The translations under genes and the position numbers were made by a program. Shown here in pieces: positions 1 through 7,031 of a stretch of 64,000 nt of DNA. This DNA is from Verrucomicrobiia bacterium (GTDB taxonomy: Bacteria > Verrucomicrobiota > Verrucomicrobiia > Limisphaerales > DSYF01), in contig DASTWL010000053.1 in assembly GCA_035765895.1 (NCBI GenBank), positions 1 to 64,000 of the forward strand, read 5' to 3'. The notes under the pieces were generated by a model. That model was not told where the DNA came from. It searched no databases and worked only from the letters and a program-made list of their open reading frames with translations. The first letter of the stretch is position 1. Each line of letters opens with the position of its first letter.

Positions 1-1
1 C

Positions 2-70
2 CGCAGGCTCGTCGGCTACGGCCACCTGCGCAAGGTGCGCAAACAGCAGCGCTCGAGGGCGCAAAGCTGA
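2..70 (+). CDS. C-terminal tail of an unidentified protein (cut by window start)
   Basis: An open frame runs from the window edge to a TGA at 68-70 and encodes 22 residues rich in Arg, Lys and Gln (it ends RSRAQS). It is too short to identify. The next gene starts 108 bp downstream. It may equally be non-coding. Confidence 0.25.
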   Translation, partial: RRLVGYGHLRKVRKQQRSRAQS

Positions 71-137
71 CCCCGGCGGCCGGCGGTTCCGTGCCCGGTG
101 GCGCCTCGCCACGGCGGCGCGCCACTCAGAGCCAAAC

Positions 138-174
138 GATCCTTGATCCGACCGGCTGATCTGATCAATTGATC
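138..174. promoter_or_regulatory. Cluster of five GATC sites just upstream of the methyltransferase
   Basis: GATC occurs at 138, 145, 158, 163 and 171, five times in 37 bp, ending 4 bp before the GTG start of the methyltransferase at 179. The restriction partner belongs to the BglII/BstYI family, whose members recognise sequences with a GATC core. The cluster could therefore be an autoregulatory target whose methylation state or occupancy sets methyltransferase expression. That role is inference; only the cluster is seen. Confidence 0.4.
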
Positions 175-178
175 CTGC

Positions 179-1636
179 GTGCCGAAGCCCAAGACGCCAC
201 GCAAACCCAAGCCTCTTTACCGCACCAAACCGCCCCAGCCTCCGGCGGAACGCAGGTCTCCTGCTGACCCGCAGCGCCCCCGCAAGCACAAGCCGGCTGC
301 GGCCGCGAGGCGGCCTGAAGTCCGCGTCCCTCAGGAAACCCATTACCATCCCGTCGCCCCGGCGCACTTCACCCTGCGCGAGGATGGCAGCATCGAAGCC
401 TCGGGCTCCGACCCTCAACCCTCAACCCCGAACCATCAACCGCCCTCCCCGCCCCGGCTCCTCCACCACGACGCCGCGCACGGCCTCTGGCTTTACCACG
501 GCAACAGCCTCGAACTCCTCGACGCCATTGCCGCCAAATATCCCGAAGGCCGGTTCGACTGCATCTTTGCCGACCCGCCCTACTTCCTCTCCAACGGCGG
601 CATCACCTGCCACGCCGGCAAGATGGTGAAGGTGGACAAGGGCGACTGGGACAAATCCCGCGGCCCCGAGCTCAACCACGAATTCAACCTCGAATGGCTC
701 CGCCGCTGCCAGCGCGTCCTCAAGCCCAACGGCACCCTCTGGGTCAGCGGCACGCAACACGTCATCTTCAGCATTGGCTACGCGATGCAACAACTCGGCT
801 ACAAAATCCTCAACGACATCACCTGGGAAAAGCCCAATCCCCCGCCCAACCTCAGTTGCCGCTACTTCACCCACAGCACCGAGACCCTGCTCTGGGCCGC
901 CAAGAACGAGAAATCCAAGCACGTCTTCAACTATCAGGAGATGCGCAAAGTCACCGGCAAACAAATGAAGACCGTCTGGCGGAGAGAAGAATTTGGAGGT
1001 GGGGCGGGCAGTCCTCTGCCCGCCGCAGACTCCGATGCGGACGAACGGCGCGCAGGGGACTGCGCGCCCTACCTGGACCCCATCTGGACCCTGACCGCAC
1101 CCGGCAATGCGGAAAAGCAACACGGCAAGCACCCCACGCAAAAGCCCGTGGCCCTGATTGAGCGCTGCCTGCGCGCGGCCACGCAGGAAGGCGACCTGGT
1201 GCTCGACCCCTTTCTCGGCGGCGGCACCACCGCCGTGGCCGCGTTAAGCATCAAACGCCGCTGCGTCGGCATCGAAGCCGATGCCCGGCACGCCCAGCTC
1301 GCCGTGAAACGCACGGATGGCGAAACCATGCTCCTCTGGCTGCGTGAATTTCGCGTGAGCTTTGCCGTCGCGATCTTTTTGCAAAATGATCTTGATCCAC
1401 AGGGCCGAAAAATGGATCGGATCAACGGAGTGAAAGACGGCGAGCCCAAGACCGAATGCATCTTCCACGAGACGAAATACGTGTTTCTCTCGTGCGCTTC
1501 GGTGTCAGCGGCGAGCGTGGTTCACACGACCGTGGACGTGAGCCTGCAAGAAGCCTGGGCCAAAACGCCGACCGGAAAGCTGCGCGAGACAACGCACATT
1601 GTCAGATGCGTGACAGAGATTCTCCGGGTGAAATAG
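179..1636 (+). CDS. Type II DNA methyltransferase (beta-class, DPPY), partner of the BglII-like endonuclease
   Basis: 485 residues from a GTG start. Motif IV (ADPPY) is at about residues 131-135, followed by the target-recognition region and then motif X/I (HPTQKP at about 322; VLDPFLGGGTT at about 341-351). This IV-to-I order is that of beta-class amino-methyltransferases; DPPY favours N6-adenine. Residues 1-100 are an odd Pro/Lys/Arg-rich extension. About 35 residues between KTVW and TLTAPG are encoded by an inserted pair of palindromes (1003-1068) and are not expected in the family. The endonuclease gene starts 11 bp after the stop. The likely role is protection of GATC-containing sites from that enzyme. 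Family assignment is firm; sequence specificity is inferred from the partner. Confidence 0.9.
   Translation: MPKPKTPRKPKPLYRTKPPQPPAERRSPADPQRPRKHKPAAAARRPEVRVPQETHYHPVAPAHFTLREDGSIEASGSDPQPSTPNHQPPSPPRLLHHDAAHGLWLYHGNSLELLDAIAAKYPEGRFDCIFADPPYFLSNGGITCHAGKMVKVDKGDWDKSRGPELNHEFNLEWLRRCQRVLKPNGTLWVSGTQHVIFSIGYAMQQLGYKILNDITWEKPNPPPNLSCRYFTHSTETLLWAAKNEKSKHVFNYQEMRKVTGKQMKTVWRREEFGGGAGSPLPAADSDADERRAGDCAPYLDPIWTLTAPGNAEKQHGKHPTQKPVALIERCLRAATQEGDLVLDPFLGGGTTAVAALSIKRRCVGIEADARHAQLAVKRTDGETMLLWLREFRVSFAVAIFLQNDLDPQGRKMDRINGVKDGEPKTECIFHETKYVFLSCASVSAASVVHTTVDVSLQEAWAKTPTGKLRETTHIVRCVTEILRVK
1003..1068. repeat. Pair of palindromic REP-like hairpins inserted in frame in the methyltransferase gene
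   Basis: Two perfect 9-bp hairpins lie in tandem. GGCGGGCAG (1003-1011) pairs with CTGCCCGCC (1016-1024) around TCCT. GGCGCGCAG (1047-1055) pairs with CTGCGCGCC (1060-1068) around GGGA. A short CCGCA/TGCGG pairing lies between them. The reading frame stays open across the unit. Confidence 0.8.
1372..1423. other. Second GATC cluster, inside the 3' part of the methyltransferase gene
   Basis: GATC occurs at 1372, 1388, 1394, 1415 and 1420, five times in 52 bp, downstream of the conserved catalytic motifs. Two more sites follow at 1650 and 1661; the latter is a complete AGATCT (BglII) site at 1660-1665 within the first codons of the endonuclease gene. A regulatory function is speculative. Confidence 0.35.
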
Positions 1637-1647
1637 AAGTTGAACAC

Positions 1648-2148
1648 ATGATCCGAGCCAGATCTAATCTCGATGTGCAATTCGAGAGCTTCAGTTATCG
1701 CCACGCTGACGAAATCCTCAATGCCAATCTCTCCGTTAAAAAGGAGATCCAGAAAGTTTTGGGCGCAACCGAATCCGTCCCCGTTAAGCAGGGGGAAGAA
1801 GGATTGACCGCCAAGTTATCAGAGGCCTTTCGCGTCTCGGGCTGGAATGGCGAGGTTCCAGTCGTTGAAGGCAAGCACCACACGCAGTATTTCGATTTCT
1901 TCAAATCACGCGTCGCCATCGAAATTGAGTTTTCCCGCTACGAGTTCATCTACCGCGACTTCATCCGTTTCCTGGCCGCCTACAATGCCAACAAGATTGA
2001 TGTCGGTGTCATCATCACCAACACGCGTGAGGGCTTGAACCGCATCAAATACAAATCCTCCGGCCCGAACTTCGAGCGCGTCTGTGATGAACTTGACTGG
2101 CTCCGCCCCACGCTCACCGTCCCGCTCTGGGTCATCGGGCTGAAATAG
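1648..2148 (+). CDS. BglII/BstYI-family type II restriction endonuclease
   Basis: 166 residues. The ATG at 1648, 11 bp after the methyltransferase stop, is preferred. An in-frame ATG at 1606 would overlap the methyltransferase end. The nuclease core is visible as VAIEIEFSRYEFIYRDFIRF followed by IDVGVIITN, which matches the family pattern of an acidic beta-hairpin (E-x-E/Q) and a following hydrophobic strand. It presumably cuts a GATC-centred hexamer such as RGATCY or AGATCT. Codon use is visibly more AT-rich than in the flanking genes, which suggests transfer. The last codons and stop (TGAAATAG at 2141-2148) are also the left end of a repeated block seen again at 2413 and 3298, so the C-terminus may have been supplied by a repeat. 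Confidence 0.85.
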   Translation: MIRARSNLDVQFESFSYRHADEILNANLSVKKEIQKVLGATESVPVKQGEEGLTAKLSEAFRVSGWNGEVPVVEGKHHTQYFDFFKSRVAIEIEFSRYEFIYRDFIRFLAAYNANKIDVGVIITNTREGLNRIKYKSSGPNFERVCDELDWLRPTLTVPLWVIGLK

Positions 2149-2161
2149 CGTTTCACGTCCT

Positions 2162-2314
2162 CCCTCACCCCAACCCTCTCCCCATGGAGAGGGGGAAACC
2201 TTCGGCCGGCACCCGCGCGCCTTGCCGGCATCGGCGTTCGCACGGCAGCCGTGCCATCCACCACCGACAGCCGCCGCCATTCCCTCTCCCCGGGGGAGAG
2301 GGCCAGGGTGAGGG
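2162..2314. repeat. REP/MITE-like element, copy A
   Basis: The 153-bp unit begins CCCTCACCCCAACCCTCTCC and ends with the imperfect inverse, GGGGGAGAGGGCCAGGGTGAGGG. Internal hairpins are CCCTCTCC-CCAT-GGAGAGGG near the left end and CCCTCTCCCC/GGGGAGAGGG near the right end. It lies 13 bp after the endonuclease stop. Confidence 0.8.
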
Positions 2315-2433
2315 CGGGTGTTGACCAATCACTACCCGCAACACGTCCAAGTCCTGTGTGATGTCGCGTTGTTGAAGCACGGCGAACGCGGCGTGTGGCG
2401 TTTGCCGTAAGTTGAAATAGCGTTTCACGTCCT
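2315..2433. repeat. Spacer repeat S, copy 1
   Basis: 119 bp between elements A and B, nearly identical to 3199-3318 between elements C and D. Shared landmarks are TTGACCAATCAC, GTCCAAGTCCTGTG, ATGTCGCGTTGTTGAAGCAC and TTGAAATAGCG. No gene is recognisable in it; it may be a fragment of an ancestral sequence co-duplicated with the elements. Confidence 0.7.
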
Positions 2434-2585
2434 CCCTCACCCCAACCCTCTCCCCATGGAGAGGGGGAAACCTTCGGCCGGCACCGGCGCATCTTACCGG
2501 CATCGGCATTCGCGCGGCAGCCGTGCCATCCACCACCGACATCCGCCGCCATTCCCTCTCCCGGGGGAGAGGGTTAGGGTGAGGG
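2434..2585. repeat. REP/MITE-like element, copy B
   Basis: 152 bp, same inverted-repeat-bounded structure as copy A, ending CCCGGGGGAGAGGGTTAGGGTGAGGG. It lies immediately before the DUF559 gene. Confidence 0.8.
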
Positions 2586-2644
2586 CGGGTGTTGACCAAC
2601 AGGGCAGGCGTTGACAAATGGCATTTCCTTTGCACGCTCGTGCC

Positions 2645-3034
2645 ATGGCCGACATCGACCGCGCCCGGCAGTTGCGCCGCGACCAGACGTGGGCTGAGAA
2701 GCTCATGTGGCGCTGGCTGCGGGACCGGCGATTCAGCGGCTACAAATTCCGCCGCCAACATCCCCTGGGCCGTTATACTCTCGATTTTTTCTGCGAGGAG
2801 GCCGATTTGAACATCGAACTCGACGGGGGCCAGCACGGTTTTCCCGAGCAACGACAAAAGGATTTGGAGCGGGAGCAGTTTCTCCAATCACTGGGCATCA
2901 AGACGCTGCGGTTTTGGAATTCGCATCTGCGTCGGAATGCACAGGGCATTCGTGACACCATCTTCAACGAATTGCAGGCACGGGCGCCGCATCCATTGCC
3001 GGACTACACGCGAACGACAAAGTCGAAGAAGTAA
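2645..3034 (+). CDS. DUF559 domain endonuclease-like protein
   Basis: 129 residues from the ATG at 2645; an in-frame ATG at 2618 is possible but adds nine non-conserved residues. It matches the DUF559 family, which has a Vsr/PD-(D/E)XK-like fold: RARQLRRDQTWAEKLMW near the N-terminus, then YTLDFFCEEADLNIELDGGQH, where Asp and Glu are the likely metal ligands, and RFWNSHLR near the C-terminus. The substrate is unknown. The gene is bracketed by two near-identical repeat arrays (A-S-B and C-S-D), so it appears to have moved or duplicated with them. The tail after NELQARA is probably poorly conserved. Nuclease activity is inferred from the family. Confidence 0.85.
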   Translation: MADIDRARQLRRDQTWAEKLMWRWLRDRRFSGYKFRRQHPLGRYTLDFFCEEADLNIELDGGQHGFPEQRQKDLEREQFLQSLGIKTLRFWNSHLRRNAQGIRDTIFNELQARAPHPLPDYTRTTKSKK

Positions 3035-3045
3035 GTTTACGTCCT

Positions 3046-3198
3046 CCCTCACCCCAGCCCTCTCCCCAAGGAGAGGGAGAAACGCTCGGCCGGCGCCCGC
3101 GCGCATCACCTGCACCGGCATTCGCATGGCCTGCTCACAAGCCACCTTCGATGGACGTCGCCATCCCCTCTCCCCGGGGGAGAGGGTCAGGGTGAGGG
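3046..3198. repeat. REP/MITE-like element, copy C
   Basis: 153 bp, starting 11 bp after the DUF559 stop. Same layout as copies A and B, with CCCTCTCCCCGGGGGAGAGGG and GGGTGAGGG at the right end. Confidence 0.8.
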
Positions 3199-3318
3199 CG
3201 GGTGTTGACCAATCACCACCCCGCAACATGTCCAAGTCCTGTGCGATGTCGCGTTGTTGAAGCACGGCAAACGCGAAGCGTGGCGCTGGCCGTAAGTTGA
3301 AATAGCGTTTCACGTCCT
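3199..3318. repeat. Spacer repeat S, copy 2
   Basis: 120 bp, near-identical to 2315-2433. It ends with GTAAGTTGAAATAGCGTTTCACGTCCT, the same left flank that precedes copies A and B. Confidence 0.7.
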
Positions 3319-3412
3319 CCCTCACCCCAGCCCTCTCCCCATGGAGAGGGGGAAACCTTCGGCCGGCTTGGTCGCGTATCACCTGCATCGGCGTTCGCGC
3401 GGTCCGACGCCG
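3319..3412. repeat. REP/MITE-like element, truncated copy D
   Basis: The left arm and first hairpin (CCCTCTCC-CCAT-GGAGAGGG) are intact. The sequence then diverges and runs into the 3' end of hflX at 3413, so the right terminal repeat is missing. Confidence 0.7.
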
Positions 3413-4708
3413 TTACGCTGTCTGCAATTCCTTCACCACAAACTTCTGAAATTCGTGGTGGAAGTGCGGCGGGATGCGGGCTTTGAAGCGCGCGGTTTCG
3501 CCGGCGTAGTCGCGTTCCACCACCTGCCCGACTTCGTGCAGGCGCGCAATGACGTCCGAGCGTTCGTGCGGCACGGCGAGTTCGAGGAATTCGCGGATGG
3601 GCCGGAGTGCGGCGCCCAGTTCGGCCAGCAATTCCGGCACGCCCTGCCCCGTTTTGGCGGAAATCAACGCCGCATGCGGATGCCGTTCGAGAAAGCGGCT
3701 CAGCACGTCGCCGGGCGGAATGAGGTCCACCTTGTTGAAGACCATGAGCGTGGGCTTGCCCGCGGCGCCAATCTCGCCGAGCACGGCATTCACGGCCTCG
3801 ATGTGCTCCTCGGCCTGCGGATGACTGGCGTCCGCCACGTGCACGAGCAGGTCGGCCCGCACGACTTCTTCGAGCGTGGCCTTGAAGGCTTCCACGAGGT
3901 CGTGCGGCAGCTTGCGGATGAAGCCCACCGTGTCGGTGAGCAGCACGTTCTGGTTGGTGGGCAGGCGCAGCCGGCGCGTGGTGGGATCGAGCGTGGCGAA
4001 CAGCTTGTCCTCGGCGAGCACTGCGGCGCCGGTCAGCTGGTTGAGCAGCGTGGACTTGCCGGCGTTGGTGTAGCCGACAATGGAGGCGAGCGGCCATTGC
4101 TGGCGCTGCCGGGAAAGACGTTGCGTGGAGCGCTGACGCCGGACGATTTCGAGCTCCTCGATGATTTTGTCGATGCGCTCCTGGGTCTTGCGGCGGTCGG
4201 CTTCAAGCTGCGATTCGCCTTCGCCACCCCGCATGCCGATGCCGCCCTTTTGCCGCGACAAGTGCGTCCAGTAACGCGTCAGCCGCGGCAGCAGATGTTC
4301 CAGCTGCGCAAGCTCGATCTGGAGCTTGCCTTCGCGGGTGCGGGCGCGTTGGGCGAAGATGTCGAGGATGAGCGCCGTGCGGTCGAGCACTTTGCACTCG
4401 AAGATTTTTTCGAGGTTGCGGCTTTGCGCCGCCGTGAGTTCGTCGTCAAAGACGATCGTGTCCACCTGGTTTTCCTTGCACCAGGCGGCGAACTCGGCGG
4501 CCTTGCCCTTGCCGATGTAGGTGCCGGGGTTGGGCGTGTCGGTCTTCTGCACGCCCTCGCCCACCACGGTGCCGCCGGCGGTTTGGACCAGCTCGGCGAG
4601 TTCCGTGAGCGTTTCGCGGGTGGAACCGCCGGTGTGGCTTTTCAATTCGACACCGACGAGAAAGACGCGTTCGGTTCGCTGTGTGCGGGTTTCGATTAAA
4701 GCTCTCAT
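3413..4708 (-). CDS. hflX: Ribosome-associated GTPase HflX
   Basis: 431 residues. It has the HflX N-terminal domain with the glycine-rich linker (KGGIGMRGGEGESQLE), then a G domain with G1 GYTNAGKST, G3 DTVGF and G4 NKVD. The family splits or rescues stalled 50S/70S ribosomes, especially under heat or antibiotic stress. The ATG at 4708 overlaps the TGA of hicA by 4 bp (ATGA), so translation is probably coupled to the upstream toxin-antitoxin genes. The C-terminal tail runs into the truncated repeat D. Confidence 0.95.
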   Translation of the reverse strand: MRALIETRTQRTERVFLVGVELKSHTGGSTRETLTELAELVQTAGGTVVGEGVQKTDTPNPGTYIGKGKAAEFAAWCKENQVDTIVFDDELTAAQSRNLEKIFECKVLDRTALILDIFAQRARTREGKLQIELAQLEHLLPRLTRYWTHLSRQKGGIGMRGGEGESQLEADRRKTQERIDKIIEELEIVRRQRSTQRLSRQRQQWPLASIVGYTNAGKSTLLNQLTGAAVLAEDKLFATLDPTTRRLRLPTNQNVLLTDTVGFIRKLPHDLVEAFKATLEEVVRADLLVHVADASHPQAEEHIEAVNAVLGEIGAAGKPTLMVFNKVDLIPPGDVLSRFLERHPHAALISAKTGQGVPELLAELGAALRPIREFLELAVPHERSDVIARLHEVGQVVERDYAGETARFKARIPPHFHHEFQKFVVKELQTA

Positions 4709-4947
4709 GCCAGCCGCTGAAGAATGTCCTCCCGCGAAACACCCCGCGCCGTGGCAACCGAGCGCGGGATGGCATTGAGCGTTCCAATGCGCAGCGGAGC
4801 GTGGTTTGGAATCGCCAGGCGGTGCGTTGGCGGCCCGGGATGTTGCAGGATGATATGGCTCCCCACCTGATGAATCTTCAAATACCCGAAGTCACGGACG
4901 AGCAATTTCACCAATTCAGACCCACTCAGATCGCGCGGTAATTTCAT
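4705..4947 (-). CDS. hicA: HicA family mRNA interferase toxin
   Basis: 80 residues with the HicA signature: LSGSELVKLLVRDFGY, then the active-site GSH (QVGSHIIL), a P.H (IPNHAPLRIGTLNAI) and a C-terminal SREDILQRL helix. Family members cleave mRNA as a dsRBD-like fold with a catalytic His. The start at 4947 overlaps the hicB stop by 4 bp, and the stop overlaps the hflX start by 4 bp. The order antitoxin-toxin-hflX in one transcript is unusual. Confidence 0.85.
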   Translation of the reverse strand: MKLPRDLSGSELVKLLVRDFGYLKIHQVGSHIILQHPGPPTHRLAIPNHAPLRIGTLNAIPRSVATARGVSREDILQRLA

Positions 4948-5150
4948 TGCGACACCAACACCTCGTCGCGGACGAGGTGCAAACGCACCTGCGCGGGCTT
5001 CGGCTGGTCGAAAAAGTAGGCTTCGACCGCCTCGCGCACGTTCTGCCGCAAGCCATCCCAATCATCGCCCTGCGTGTAAATGTCATGGGAAAGGCATTCG
5101 GCGACGTAACCGCCATCACTTTTTTGCGTTACACTAAAGACAATTTCCAC
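4944..5150 (-). CDS. hicB: HicB family antitoxin (short form)
   Basis: 68 residues from a GTG start. The partial RNase-H-like HicB core is visible: GGYVAECLSHDIYTQGDDWDGLRQNVREAVEAYF. It is short and lacks an obvious C-terminal DNA-binding helix-turn-helix or ribbon-helix-helix, so it may neutralise HicA without binding the promoter strongly. It is translationally coupled to hicA. Confidence 0.8.
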   Translation of the reverse strand: MEIVFSVTQKSDGGYVAECLSHDIYTQGDDWDGLRQNVREAVEAYFFDQPKPAQVRLHLVRDEVLVSQ

Positions 5151-5229
5151 ATCGATAATCTGGCAGGTATTTGCCGGGGTGACAAGAGGGGTTGCACCCG
5201 CGGAAAACCGGAGAATGCAGCCCGTTTGC

Positions 5230-5997
5230 CTAAGCCGGCCGCCGCAGATAAGCGTCGTAAATCAGTTTGGCCGTGATGACGAGGACCACCGTGAGAAAGA
5301 TGGGCCGGATGAACCGCGCCCCGCGTTTGACGACCATTTGCGAGCCCAGCCGTGCCCCGAGCAACTGCCCCGCACCCATGACCAGTCCGGCCGCCAGAAC
5401 CACGTGCCCCAGCGCCGCGAACAGCATCAGTGACGCCGCGTTGCTCGCGAAGTTCATTACCTTCGTGTAGCCGGTCGCCTTGGTCAGATTGAACCCCAGT
5501 CCCAGCACGAACGCCATGGCCCAGAACGTGCCCGTGCCCGGACCAAAAAAACCGTCGTAAAAGCCCAGGGCCAGCCCGGCGAGGACATCAAATCCGCCGC
5601 GGGGCACACGGGGATGCGCATCCCATTCACCCAGCCTGGGCCGCAACCAGACGAGCAGGGCCGTGGCGCCCAGCATCACGGGAATGATTTTGCGCAGCAA
5701 CGACGGGTCCAGTTGTTGGACGGCAAGCACGCCCAGCAAAGCGCCGAGAAACGTGCAGCTGAATCCGCGGACGCAATCCCGGAGCGCCACTGTGCCCGCA
5801 CGGGAGTAATGCCACGTGGCGCTGGCCGAACCGAACGAGCTTTGGAGTTTGTTGGTGCCGAGCGCCGCGCGGGGCGCCAGCCCCAGGCCCAGCAACACCG
5901 GCAACGTGATCAGCCCGCCGCCGCCGGCGATGGCATCCACGAAGCCCGCAGCCAGCCCGGTCGCGAACAGCAACGGCCATTGCCAGGGTTGAAGCAC
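5230..5997 (-). CDS. TSUP (TauE/SafE) family membrane permease
   Basis: 255 residues if started at the GTG at 5997; no ATG is available without running into miaA, so the start is uncertain. It is polytopic and begins with FATGLAAGFVDAIAGGGGLITLP, the diagnostic glycine-rich first repeat. The second repeat, GFYDGFFGPGTGTFW, is the matching half. The family exports or imports sulfite, sulfoacetate or other organosulfur anions; the substrate here is unknown. It lies 50 bp downstream of miaA on the same strand and is probably co-transcribed with lgt-miaA. Confidence 0.85.
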   Translation of the reverse strand: MLQPWQWPLLFATGLAAGFVDAIAGGGGLITLPVLLGLGLAPRAALGTNKLQSSFGSASATWHYSRAGTVALRDCVRGFSCTFLGALLGVLAVQQLDPSLLRKIIPVMLGATALLVWLRPRLGEWDAHPRVPRGGFDVLAGLALGFYDGFFGPGTGTFWAMAFVLGLGFNLTKATGYTKVMNFASNAASLMLFAALGHVVLAAGLVMGAGQLLGARLGSQMVVKRGARFIRPIFLTVVLVITAKLIYDAYLRRPA

Positions 5998-6047
5998 GCG
6001 GCACGCTAGGCAGGAAGTGCGTCCCAGACAAGCCGGCGAAAGCCCGG

Positions 6048-7007
6048 TTATCGCCGGGCAGCGTGAATGCGTTGCGCCGTTTCCGCTACGCTTTCGGTCG
6101 CGCCAATTTCCAGCCAGACGGCCGGCTGGCGACGGAACCACGTCGCTTGCCGTTTCGCGAACTGGCGGGTGCGGAGTTTGACCAGTTCAATGGTTTCGGC
6201 CAGCGAACGCTCGCCGCGCAAATGCTCCACCACCTGACGGTAGCCAATGGCCTGCAGCGCGGTGGGATTCTTTTCCAAACCGCGCGCAAGCAATGACTGC
6301 GTCTCCGCGACCAAACCCGCCGCAAACATCGCGTCCACGCGGGCATTGATGCGGGCGTCGAGGTCCGGCTTGAGGCGGGAGAGAACAAAGAGCTGTGTCG
6401 CGTGCTGTGTATTGCGCGTTGCGTCCTGCCACGCCGAGCGCTGCGCGGAGAAGGGCCGCCCGGTCAGGCGGATGACTTCCACGGCGCGAATCACGCGGCG
6501 CGGATTTTGGCGGTCAATCTGGGCGAACGTGGTCGGATCGCGTTCCGCCAGCTCGCGGAGCAATGCGTCGAGCGGTGTCGCTTCCAAAGCCGCGCGGAGT
6601 GCGGCGTCGGCTGGCGGCGCCTCGCCCAGACCTTCGAGGTGGGCCTTGAAATAAAGCCCCGTGCCGCCGCAAAAAATCGGCACGCGGCCCCGCGCCTGAA
6701 TGTCCGCCACCGCCGCGGCCGCGAGGGCGCAAAACCGGGCCGCGTCAAACGGCTCCGTGAGTTCGACGACGTCGAGCAAATGATGCGGCACACGGGCGCG
6801 CTCGGCGGCCGTGGGTTTCGCCGTGCCGATGTCCAGCCCGCGATACACCTGCATCGAATCCACCGAGATGATTTCGCCGCCCAGGTGTTCCGCCAGCCAC
6901 AGAGCAACCTCGGATTTGCCGACCGCCGTGGGGCCGGCGAGGAACAGGGGCGCGGCGGGGGAATGATGAGTGGCCGATGGAGATCTGATTTCGCGCGCCC
7001 CGGCCAT
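6048..7007 (-). CDS. miaA: tRNA dimethylallyltransferase MiaA
   Basis: 319 residues, normal family length. P-loop AGPTAVGKSE, DSMQVYRGLDIGTAKP, and RRVIRAVEVIRLTGRP are the conserved segments for DMAPP and tRNA binding; QAIGYRQ and the KRQATWFR tail are also present. It transfers dimethylallyl to A37 of tRNAs reading UNN codons. It lies 24 bp after lgt on the same strand. Confidence 0.95.
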   Translation of the reverse strand: MAGAREIRSPSATHHSPAAPLFLAGPTAVGKSEVALWLAEHLGGEIISVDSMQVYRGLDIGTAKPTAAERARVPHHLLDVVELTEPFDAARFCALAAAAVADIQARGRVPIFCGGTGLYFKAHLEGLGEAPPADAALRAALEATPLDALLRELAERDPTTFAQIDRQNPRRVIRAVEVIRLTGRPFSAQRSAWQDATRNTQHATQLFVLSRLKPDLDARINARVDAMFAAGLVAETQSLLARGLEKNPTALQAIGYRQVVEHLRGERSLAETIELVKLRTRQFAKRQATWFRRQPAVWLEIGATESVAETAQRIHAARR

Positions 7008-7031
7008 TTTCCATCCTCCGTTTTCCCGCTG

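Noticed and set aside
1456-1647. Long N-terminal extension of the restriction endonuclease
   Set aside because: It overlaps the methyltransferase end in another frame and its residues are low-complexity; the ATG at 1648 right after the stop is more natural.
2618-2644. Upstream ATG start for the DUF559 gene
   Set aside because: Adds nine residues outside the family consensus and has no ribosome-binding site; the ATG at 2645 is preferred.
2150-3410. Repeated blocks as a CRISPR array
   Set aside because: Units are about 150 bp with inverted termini and the spacers are themselves repeated; there is no cas gene.
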